Source of the DNA: Saprospiraceae bacterium
GTDB lineage: Bacteria; Bacteroidota; Bacteroidia; Chitinophagales; Saprospiraceae
Length of the DNA: 64,000 nt
Direction of reading: 5' to 3'
NCBI GenBank assembly: GCA_020631235.1
Contig: JAHDHQ010000003.1
Coordinates: 172,450-236,449 of the forward strand
The position numbers and the translations under genes are program-made. The notes under the pieces are model-generated. The model ran no database searches. It was not told where the DNA came from and was given only the letters and a program-made list of their open reading frames with translations. Shown here one piece after another: positions 51,733 through 58,583 of the stretch (position 1 is its first letter; each line of letters begins with the position of its first letter).

Positions 51733-53154
51733 TTATTCTGTGTCCATCAACTCGATCATATAGTAGTTGATGATAGAATTAATTTGTTTGTTCAGTTTTA
51801 ATTCAGGCTCTAATTCGAAAATCAATGAGTGCTGATCGATATCTTCCATTAAAGCTTCCTCTAAAACTTTAACCGCGTGATCAAAAGACCCAGTTAGGTG
51901 AAGGGCCACAAATTGACAATAAAGAATATCTGCTCCAAATGTAGCATCAGCTGCTTCATTTTCTATTACGTCTAGCGCTTTTTCAATTTGACGTGTTTTA
52001 ATCAAAAAAGAAAGGTAGCCAGTCCAGTATTGACTTTCTTCAGGTGCTATTTGTGTAGCAACCTTGAGCAGCTGTTCGGCTTTGTCAAAAGAACCTAACT
52101 GATGATAAGCCTGACCTATACCTAGGTAATATTCTTCGATTCCATCATCGATGGCAATGGCTTTGTGAAATGCCTTAATAGCATGATTCCATTTTTCTTC
52201 CTTAGCATAGCATTTTGCTAAAATGTGATAAGCCTCATCACTATAAGGATCCATTTTAATGGATTTCAGCAAATTAACTTTAGCTGAACTTGTATCATCT
52301 AATAAATATTGGCACTCTGCAATTTTCAAAGAAAGCTCTTCGTCAAAACCAAAGATTTTCTCTGCTTCTAAGAATACCTCTAGTGCTTTTTTGTATTTAG
52401 ATATTTGCATGCAGATATCGGCACAATCCATATATCCATTATTGAACTCGTGGTCCACAATAAATGAATATTCTAGTGCGTCGATGGCATGTTCGTATTC
52501 TCCAATACAAGCATAAGCATGACCTAAATTAAACCATGCTAAGTGTGAATAAGGATTCTTATTTAATAATTGGTCATGTAATCTTATACTATCAATGTAT
52601 CTTTTTGATAGCTCTACAGCTAACCAAATTCTTTCTAGGGCTTCCTCGTTTTTGGTATCTTTTCTTAAGGCATGAGTCAATGAAAAATACATTGAATCAA
52701 AATCATGAAGCGTTTCGTGAATGAAAGCTTCACAAAGATATACTTCAACTAACTCCCAGTTGCTGCAAGAAAGTTTTAAATCTTCAATGATGGATAAAGC
52801 TTGATCAGACTCTTCAGTAGAGGCAAGAACTTTAGCTTTTAAAATTTGTATATCTGTATCAAATGGTGCAATTTTCTCAGCTTTCTCTAGGTAGTGGAAT
52901 GCTTGAGAAAAATCAGCCATTTTCAGGTGGATTCGTGCTTTTGCAACTAAAAAATCCGCGTTATAATTGTATTGTTGGATAGCGATATTGATAACCTCAA
53001 TAGCTTTTCTATACATCAATTCTGATTCATAGTAATGAATCAATTCAGTCAGGTTCTTCTCGGATATAAATTCTAAATTACCGTTAGAGTAATTGTGTTC
53101 AAACTGAGAAACAAGACTAACAATTAGATTGTTGGGTTTAGTCCTTTGGTTCAT
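51733..53154 (-). CDS. Cytoplasmic tetratricopeptide-repeat protein
   Basis: 473 aa, no signal peptide. About ten to twelve TPR units between residues 30 and 460, e.g. YSHLAWFNLGHAYACIGEYEHAIDALEYSF and SDEAYHILAKCYAKEEKWNHAIKAFHKAIAID. Very acidic C terminus. Probable scaffold; no catalytic motif. Known Bacteroidota homologues of this soluble TPR type are functionally uncharacterised as far as I can tell. Monocistronic: -7 box TATATTTG upstream, strong terminator downstream. Confidence 0.85.
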   Translation of the reverse strand: MNQRTKPNNLIVSLVSQFEHNYSNGNLEFISEKNLTELIHYYESELMYRKAIEVINIAIQQYNYNADFLVAKARIHLKMADFSQAFHYLEKAEKIAPFDTDIQILKAKVLASTEESDQALSIIEDLKLSCSNWELVEVYLCEAFIHETLHDFDSMYFSLTHALRKDTKNEEALERIWLAVELSKRYIDSIRLHDQLLNKNPYSHLAWFNLGHAYACIGEYEHAIDALEYSFIVDHEFNNGYMDCADICMQISKYKKALEVFLEAEKIFGFDEELSLKIAECQYLLDDTSSAKVNLLKSIKMDPYSDEAYHILAKCYAKEEKWNHAIKAFHKAIAIDDGIEEYYLGIGQAYHQLGSFDKAEQLLKVATQIAPEESQYWTGYLSFLIKTRQIEKALDVIENEAADATFGADILYCQFVALHLTGSFDHAVKVLEEALMEDIDQHSLIFELEPELKLNKQINSIINYYMIELMDTE

Positions 53155-53191
53155 ACGTCTTTTACTGTTAGTAGGGATAACGTTTCGATGC

Positions 53192-53199
53192 CAAATATA
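53192..53199 (-). promoter_or_regulatory. -7 promoter box (TATATTTG) for TPR gene
   Basis: TAnnTTTG match on the minus strand, 38 nt before the TPR ATG. Confidence 0.5.
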
Positions 53200-53430
53200 A
53201 TGAAATTACATTCTAATGAATCTACTATTTTTTGAAAAAAAACAAATAAAAATTTCAATCATATAGAAAAATACACCATGTGTTACTTATTGAAATATAG
53301 GTAAATATATTATTTTTAATACTATGTTGTTTGCTAAATACTTAAGATTCACTTCATAATACATAATAATAATTTATTAACTGAAAGTAAAGATTTTTGA
53401 AAATTGTTAAAATATGGGTGCATTAGGCAC

Positions 53431-53462
53431 AAAAAAAAGAGACTAATTAAACATTAGCCTCT
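53431..53462 (-). terminator. Terminator after dodecin gene
   Basis: Minus strand AGAGGCTAAT pairs with ATTAGTCTCT (10 bp with a G-U wobble; 53438-53462), followed by eight T. Orientation fits dodecin. Confidence 0.85.
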
Positions 53463-53483
53463 TTTTTGCTTCTAAGAGTTTGT

Positions 53484-53684
53484 TTATTTTACTTCGAAAG
53501 TAATTTTTAAGTTTACTCTATATTCAGAAACTTTTCCGTTTTTGCATACTACGCTTTGGCTTTGCACAAACGCTGATTTTACATTTTTTACTGATTTAGA
53601 AGCTCTAGCTACTCCTTTAGCTGTTGCATCTTCCCAACTTTTTGAAGAATTACTTAATACTTCAATTACCTTCATTACTGCCAT
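53484..53684 (-). CDS. Dodecin (flavin-storage protein)
   Basis: 66 aa, the typical dodecin length. It has the betaalphabetabeta pattern VIEVLSNSSKSWEDATAKGVARASKSVKNVKSAF, including the SxxSWEDA motif with the Trp that stacks against flavin. Known dodecins form hollow dodecamers binding riboflavin or FMN. Single-gene unit with a TATCTTTG promoter box and a terminator. The second ATG (residue 4) is an alternative start. Confidence 0.92.
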   Translation of the reverse strand: MAVMKVIEVLSNSSKSWEDATAKGVARASKSVKNVKSAFVQSQSVVCKNGKVSEYRVNLKITFEVK

Positions 53685-53708
53685 AATTCAATTGTTTTTT
53701 GTGAGGTG

Positions 53709-53716
53709 CAAAGATA
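53709..53716 (-). promoter_or_regulatory. -7 promoter box (TATCTTTG) for dodecin
   Basis: TAnnTTTG match in the extended form TATCTTTGCAC on the minus strand, 25 nt before the dodecin ATG. Confidence 0.6.
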
Positions 53717-53743
53717 TATATGATTTTAATTCTCTGCAGTATA

Positions 53744-54733
53744 TTAACTATTGAGGTCTTCCAGTGCTTGTTTTGCTTTGACAAAATTTGGTTTTATACG
53801 TAAGCATGTTTCATAATCAGCTTTTGCTAGATCGAGTCTATTCATTAACTCATTCGTTATTCCTCTGTAATAAAAACCATAATAATTTGTCGGATTGCTA
53901 TTGACTAATATATTGAATTGGTCGTAGGCACTATTTAGTGAATCTTTTTCTAAGTATAATAGACCTGCATTTAAATAGGCTTGTGGAAATTGTTTGTCGA
54001 TTAGATTAATTTGTCTGTAAATTTCAATGGCTTGATCGACTTGATTATTATTCTGTAAATAAAAAGCTTTTGAGTGCCAACCATTTACATTATTTGGATC
54101 GATCTCAATGGCTCCTTCATAGTATGTAAGTGCAATATCTTTTCCTAAATCCTCATATAGTTGGCCAATAATAATCCATGCATCGTAAAGTTCTGGTTCG
54201 ATTTCTATAGCTTCTTGAAATGAGTTGATAGCTCTGTTAGTATCTCCAGCTTCTCTAAAATTCATTCCCAGCATGAAGTAGCCTTCAGGGTGTTGAGGGT
54301 CAATATTGAGCACTTTATTGGCCGCCAACATTGATTGTTCGTAGTTTTTTAGTATTAGATAGTTTTCTGAAAGTTTTAATAAAGTGGTTATGTCTTTTGG
54401 AAATTTTTCGTGCGCCTCTTTTAAGGTTTCAATTCCTTCTTTGGATTTTAAATAATCCATGTAATAGTTCGATAATAAATGATAGTATGCGACATTTAAG
54501 GAATCAATTTCCATGGCCATTTGGACATCGTCGATGGCGGCACGGTATGCACCTTCTTTAGCATAAACTTTAGAGCGTTCTATGAGTAAACTTGGATCAT
54601 TAGGGTTTTGCCTGATTAATTTTGTAAGGCCAAGATCTTCGGTTTGCTGTGCTTTGGTTTTTGAAGTGTTATCAGAGGTGCAAGCACTGAGTATGGTAGT
54701 AAGTGCACAAAATATTACAATAAATCTTTTCAT
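53744..54733 (-). CDS. TPR lipoprotein
   Basis: 329 aa. Lipoprotein signal with lipobox LSAC (Cys18), then about seven TPR units (about 40-325), e.g. GAYRAAIDDVQMAMEIDSLNVAYYHLLSNYY and GYFMLGMNFREAGDTNRAINSFQEAIEIEPELYDAW. Likely attached to the outer membrane and facing the periplasm, as scaffold for envelope complexes. No partner evident. A near-consensus -7 box TATCTTTA lies immediately before the start. Confidence 0.85.
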   Translation of the reverse strand: MKRFIVIFCALTTILSACTSDNTSKTKAQQTEDLGLTKLIRQNPNDPSLLIERSKVYAKEGAYRAAIDDVQMAMEIDSLNVAYYHLLSNYYMDYLKSKEGIETLKEAHEKFPKDITTLLKLSENYLILKNYEQSMLAANKVLNIDPQHPEGYFMLGMNFREAGDTNRAINSFQEAIEIEPELYDAWIIIGQLYEDLGKDIALTYYEGAIEIDPNNVNGWHSKAFYLQNNNQVDQAIEIYRQINLIDKQFPQAYLNAGLLYLEKDSLNSAYDQFNILVNSNPTNYYGFYYRGITNELMNRLDLAKADYETCLRIKPNFVKAKQALEDLNS

Positions 54734-54798
54734 TGTGTAAAGATAAAGCTTGTTAAGCGATATTAATCTAGTTCATGCGACATGAATTAGTAAAAGAT

Positions 54799-54824
54799 AA
54801 GAAGGGCAAAGACTGACCCTTCTT
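54799..54824 (-). terminator. Hairpin after DUF937 gene
   Basis: AAGAAGGG (54799-54806) and CCCTTCTT (54817-54824) form a perfect 8-bp stem with a 10-nt loop, 15 nt beyond the stop of the leftward DUF937 gene. The following T-tract is weak. Confidence 0.6.
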
Positions 54825-54838
54825 GTCTTATAAAATGA

Positions 54839-55450
54839 TTATTTTCTAAACATGTTACCGAGCATTTTCATACCCATTGAAGCAATTTCGTCCATGGCAC
54901 TTCCATCGCCATCTTTATCCAAGATACGCTCAATTAAGCTCTGAGATTGGGCATGTTGTTTTGATTGCTGCTGAACGGATCCTTGTAGAAACTGAGCAAG
55001 GCCTGGAGCATCAAAATTTTGTTGCTTTTTTTGTTTTCCAAGTACGTTGAGTACAACAGGAGCCATTTTCATAAGCATGTTCATAGAATTATTTCGATTC
55101 ATTCCGCTAGACTTGGACATCATTTCGACAACATTAAAAATGTTGTTTCCACCAAGAAGATGTTTAAGGATACCCATACCATCTGCAGATTTTCCGGACA
55201 CATTTCCTGATAAAAGATCAGATATATTATCTAAAGCACTACCATCATGATTTTTAGATAAGGCACCCAACAAACCTTCTAAAGAAGATTGGGTTTTAGT
55301 GTTATTAGCTAAAGCGCTCATTAAGGTAGACATGGCTAAATTCGCCGCCGACGCTGTTTGTTCTTTAGGCGCGCCACCAAATTGTTGGCCGAGCTTGTCC
55401 AGTACCGAATCAGTTAGTTGACCTTGCAAAAGGTCCATAAAGTTTGTCAT
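54839..55450 (-). CDS. DUF937-family protein
   Basis: 203 aa. N-terminal MDLLQGQLTDSVLDKLGQQFGG and NLAMSTLMSALANNT match the DUF937 pattern. The middle is Gly/Ser/Asn-rich (DGSALDNISDLLSGNVSGKSADG). The C-terminal end LIERILDKDGDGSAMDEIASMGMKMLG includes a calcium-loop-like DKDGDGS. Function of the family is unknown. No signal peptide, so predicted cytoplasmic. Divergent from the glucosaminidase gene. Confidence 0.85.
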   Translation of the reverse strand: MTNFMDLLQGQLTDSVLDKLGQQFGGAPKEQTASAANLAMSTLMSALANNTKTQSSLEGLLGALSKNHDGSALDNISDLLSGNVSGKSADGMGILKHLLGGNNIFNVVEMMSKSSGMNRNNSMNMLMKMAPVVLNVLGKQKKQQNFDAPGLAQFLQGSVQQQSKQHAQSQSLIERILDKDGDGSAMDEIASMGMKMLGNMFRK

Positions 55451-55493
55451 TTATGTGATTTAATTGTGATAAAAAAAACATTTATAAATTCTT

Positions 55494-55519
55494 ACATATT
55501 AAAAATAATTTTAATATGT
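55494..55519. promoter_or_regulatory. Perfect 11-bp inverted repeat overlapping a promoter
   Basis: ACATATTAAAA (55494-55504) and TTTTAATATGT (55509-55519) with a 4-nt spacer. The right arm overlaps the -7 box of the glucosaminidase gene (55515-55522), so binding there could block transcription. Confidence 0.45.
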
Positions 55520-55522
55520 TTG
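55515..55522 (+). promoter_or_regulatory. -7 promoter box (TATGTTTG) for glucosaminidase gene
   Basis: TAnnTTTG match 23 nt before the ATG at 55545; the inverted repeat above overlaps it. Confidence 0.55.
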
Positions 55523-55544
55523 CATTAATTACTTATTAAAAGCT

Positions 55545-56477
55545 ATGAGTAGCAATCTATCTATATTCTATTTAGTTGTTTTTTTTGTTTTTGGTTCCAC
55601 CCAGAACAAAGATTTTATCTATAAATATATAGATGAATATTCAGCTACTGCAATAGAAGAGATGGAAAGAAGTAATATTCCGGCTAGTATCAAACTAGCT
55701 CAAGGGATGTTAGAGTCAAACTGGGGCAGAAGTAAGTTATCAGTAACGGCCAACAATCATTTCGGCATTAAGTGCGGAAGTAGTTGGGACGGTGGCACTT
55801 ACGACTTGTTTGATGATGAATACGATAAGGCAGGAAATCACAAAAAGAGCTGTTTTAGGTCTTATCGATCAGCAAAGACTTCTTATCGAGCGCACTCTGA
55901 TTTTTTAATGGACCCAAAAAAGGCTTATAGATATGGTCTTTTATTTGATATACCTAGGACAGATTATCGATCTTGGGCTTATGGGCTATTACGAGCAGGA
56001 TACGCAACAGACAAAAAATACGCAGAAAAATTAATCCAAATAATCGAGGATTACCAATTACATATTTTTGATGATCCGATCATCATTAGAAATGGAGAAA
56101 TTGTTTATTTGGACAAAGAAGAACCTATAAATCATGTTGGTTCGACTTCTACAAAAACCGAAATGATAACTGAACGGGTGGAGGAATCAACCCCTCCACC
56201 AGCTTTTACTTTAACAGAGGAAGAGAAATCCTTTGACACAAGATTTAGAAAGCAACGATATGGCGACATTCATTTTGTGAAGGAAGGCGAATCGATGGAG
56301 GCTATTGCGGCTGCCTATGGTATAAGTCTAACAAACTTGTATATTAAAAATAGGATGCCGACTGGTACACAACCTGTAGTCGGTGAAAAAATACAAATAA
56401 CTGGGTTTATACGAATGGGTAAACGGCCTAAATACTATGATCCTACTCAAACTAAAGAAGAAGAATTTGTATTTTAA
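55545..56477 (+). CDS. Glucosaminidase (GH73-like) with C-terminal LysM domain
   Basis: 310 aa. N-terminal signal/anchor segment (about 1-20). GH73 domain at about 35-170: PASIKLAQGMLESNWGRSKL contains the catalytic Glu, followed by NNHFGIKCGSSWDGG and FRSYRSAKTSYRAHSDFL. A linker leads to a LysM domain (about 245-295: HFVKEGESMEAIAAAYGISLTNLYIKNRM). It cuts glycan strands of peptidoglycan next to N-acetylglucosamine. First of a rightward three-gene group with a barrel protein and a transglutaminase-like protein. Confidence 0.9.
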   Translation: MSSNLSIFYLVVFFVFGSTQNKDFIYKYIDEYSATAIEEMERSNIPASIKLAQGMLESNWGRSKLSVTANNHFGIKCGSSWDGGTYDLFDDEYDKAGNHKKSCFRSYRSAKTSYRAHSDFLMDPKKAYRYGLLFDIPRTDYRSWAYGLLRAGYATDKKYAEKLIQIIEDYQLHIFDDPIIIRNGEIVYLDKEEPINHVGSTSTKTEMITERVEESTPPPAFTLTEEEKSFDTRFRKQRYGDIHFVKEGESMEAIAAAYGISLTNLYIKNRMPTGTQPVVGEKIQITGFIRMGKRPKYYDPTQTKEEEFVF

Positions 56478-56505
56478 GTAGTATTTTTATAGCAAAACAT
56501 AAAGC

Positions 56506-57213
56506 ATGAAAAAACTTGGTTTTGTTTTCTTTTTATTTCTTTTCGTACAGTTAGATTTAGTTTCACAAAGTTTTTATTTCGGCCCAAAAGGAGGTTTAAC
56601 AATCGGAACACAGCGATGGGAAGCTTACTCAACAAGAAGACCACTACTTAATATCCATGCTGACCTTTTTATAGAATCATATAGCCCTGAAAAGAAAGGT
56701 AGCTTTTATGGACAATTAGGTTATCACACCAGAGGTAGTTCCATCCGATTTATTAACACGCTGAATTTAAACTCGTTAACGCAAGGATATAGCTTTAATA
56801 ACTTATCATTAATTCTAGGCGTCAAAAGCCCAGTGCAAGTAGCAGGCAGATCCTATCCGAGTTATTTTTACAGTGTAGGTATTAGAGGAGAATATACTTT
56901 GTTTACTAACCTAGAAGAGTTTCTCGGAACGGTAAATGCTAACTTTTTTCCTTTGGACCAATTTGTTAGAAAATTTATGTATGGAATCAATATTTCAGGA
57001 GGAATATTGTTTGATAAGCGGGAATTTGTCCAGCCATTTATTGAGTTTTCTTTACAACCTGACTTGTCTCCCCAATATGATCAATACTTTGATATCACAA
57101 CAACAAACCCTTGGACTGGTCAACCACAAATTATCAGAGCAAATAAAATTCGCAATGTATCTTTCGAAGTCAGTTTCGCCGTTAAATTTTTGCGAAAGGT
57201 GATTTATGAATAA
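56506..57213 (+). CDS. Outer-membrane beta-barrel protein, unknown function
   Basis: 235 aa. Signal peptide MKKLGFVFFLFLFVQLDLVSQ, then alternating beta strands starting YFGPKGGLTIGTQRW, typical of PorT/OmpA-like small barrels in Bacteroidota, and ending with an aromatic-rich strand VSFEVSFAVKFL. It starts 28 nt after the glucosaminidase gene and its last 8 nt overlap the transglutaminase-like gene, so the three are probably co-transcribed. Confidence 0.78.
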   Translation: MKKLGFVFFLFLFVQLDLVSQSFYFGPKGGLTIGTQRWEAYSTRRPLLNIHADLFIESYSPEKKGSFYGQLGYHTRGSSIRFINTLNLNSLTQGYSFNNLSLILGVKSPVQVAGRSYPSYFYSVGIRGEYTLFTNLEEFLGTVNANFFPLDQFVRKFMYGINISGGILFDKREFVQPFIEFSLQPDLSPQYDQYFDITTTNPWTGQPQIIRANKIRNVSFEVSFAVKFLRKVIYE

Positions 57214-57784
57214 ATCGACGGCTTCTTTAATAATTAGGAGAGAGGCTGGACCTTTCAGCCAGGTTAGCATGAACAAAGGCTTACAAACACTCAAAGATCT
57301 ACTTTCGTATATACATGATATGGATTATGGTCGGCTCATGGTTGCAGAGGACATTAATGACTTATTAGATATTGGAAGAGGTACTTGTAGCACCAAGCAT
57401 GCTTTTGTTAAACATGTGGCGAAAGAGCAGGGGTGGTCGATGGTAAAGTTAATTAGTTGTTTGTACAGGATGAATGGGCAAAACACACCTGGTGTTGACA
57501 CAGTTTTAAAAAAGTATGCCTTAAACTATATTCCCGAATCACATTGCTATTTAATTATTGATGGGAAAGCGAAGGATATCACCTTTAAAGGGAAAGATTT
57601 TGCATTAACATCCGATGATATATTGAGTGAATTTTGTATCAATGCAAACGACATTGGACCGAAAAAAACCAAAAAACATAAAGATAATTTAGCTGTATGG
57701 CTCAGAAAAAACAATTATCCATTTACGGTAGAAGAAATTTGGAAAATTAGGGAAGCTTGTATAACTCAATTATTTTCTAATTAA
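57206..57784 (+). CDS. Transglutaminase-like (Cys-His-Asp) protein, uncharacterised
   Basis: 192 aa, cytoplasmic as predicted (no signal). Candidate catalytic triad: Cys61 in GRGTCSTKHAFVKHVA, His113 in PESHCYLIID and Asp124 in KAKDITFKG. The order and spacing are those of the papain/transglutaminase-like fold. No characterised homologue recognised, so the activity (peptidase, transglutaminase or amidase) is unknown. The ATG overlaps the barrel gene by 8 nt. Its stop overlaps by 4 nt (TTAA) the stop of a convergent barrel gene. Confidence 0.65.
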   Translation: MNKSTASLIIRREAGPFSQVSMNKGLQTLKDLLSYIHDMDYGRLMVAEDINDLLDIGRGTCSTKHAFVKHVAKEQGWSMVKLISCLYRMNGQNTPGVDTVLKKYALNYIPESHCYLIIDGKAKDITFKGKDFALTSDDILSEFCINANDIGPKKTKKHKDNLAVWLRKNNYPFTVEEIWKIREACITQLFSN

Positions 57785-58425
57785 CGAATGATGTAACTGA
57801 GTCCTATACTTAAATAAGCTGGGCTTTGGCCAAAACCAGCTTGAAGTTGGTTAAAAACAAAATAATCCGCTACTCGATTAAAATGCAATTCGTACCTAAA
57901 ATCTAAATTTAACCTCAAAAGTTGCACTCCAAGATTAAAGGCAAAGCCTGCTTCTAGCCACTCTCTCCGCTCTTCAAAGTGCTTAAATTCTTCAAAAATT
58001 TCATTTTCACTGAGAATAAATGAAAATACTGGCCCTACACCTAATTTAAAGCGATCAACCAAAACACCTCCCATCACTGGAACGGCGATAAAATGAGTTC
58101 TTTTAGCGGCTGCATTTGTTTTTGGAGGATTGGTTTCCCAAATTATATAGTTAAAGTTAGAGGTTATATTTCTATAAAGGACTTCTGACTGAAGGTATAA
58201 ATTGTCTTCTTTCAAACTCGCAAATAGTCCAAAAGTAGGAGATACATCCTCGTCTTCGAACATTACTTCATACAATAAGTAATCAAAAGGATCATCAAAC
58301 AACAAATTTTCGGTTTTAGCAAAAGATAAAGTCAAAGCAGTTTTGACTCCAAAATTAAATTGGGCCGAAATCTTAAAGCTAAAGCAAATAAAAAATAAAA
58401 TCCAGTAAACTCTGGTTCGAAACAT
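57781..58425 (-). CDS. Small outer-membrane beta-barrel protein (PorT-like)
   Basis: 214 aa. Signal peptide MFRTRVYWILFFICFSFKISA/Q and a barrel of about eight strands: FNFGVKTALTLSFAK, PTFGLFASLKEDNLYLQSEVLYRN, FKLGVGPVFSFILSENE and a final SPAYLSIGLSYIIR ending in an aromatic/hydrophobic strand as in autotransporting barrels. Resembles the outer-membrane protein beta-barrel domain of Bacteroidota; ligand or partner unknown. Confidence 0.78.
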   Translation of the reverse strand: MFRTRVYWILFFICFSFKISAQFNFGVKTALTLSFAKTENLLFDDPFDYLLYEVMFEDEDVSPTFGLFASLKEDNLYLQSEVLYRNITSNFNYIIWETNPPKTNAAAKRTHFIAVPVMGGVLVDRFKLGVGPVFSFILSENEIFEEFKHFEERREWLEAGFAFNLGVQLLRLNLDFRYELHFNRVADYFVFNQLQAGFGQSPAYLSIGLSYIIR

Positions 58426-58516
58426 ACGCTCAATATATAATAATTAAAAGTAATTATAGGCTTGTTAGTTGTAATTAGAAAGACACATCTTTTAATAATT
58501 TGCTGCCTGTACTTAT

Positions 58517-58550
58517 AAAAAGAGGCTACCAATGAACAGATGGTAGCCTC
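58517..58550 (-). terminator. Terminator after large T9SS gene
   Basis: GAGGCTACCA (58522-58531) pairs perfectly with TGGTAGCCTC (58541-58550). A T-tract follows on the minus strand. Confidence 0.85.
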
Positions 58551-58583
58551 GAAAACTTATGGAAATTAAACTGTTTTTGAATT

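Larger units (their letters stand above)
53155..53483. other. 329-bp AT-rich gene-free region
   Basis: Between the TPR gene and dodecin. It holds the TPR promoter box (53192-53199) and the dodecin terminator (53431-53462). In between I see only AT-rich sequence without repeats or open frames. Confidence 0.75.
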
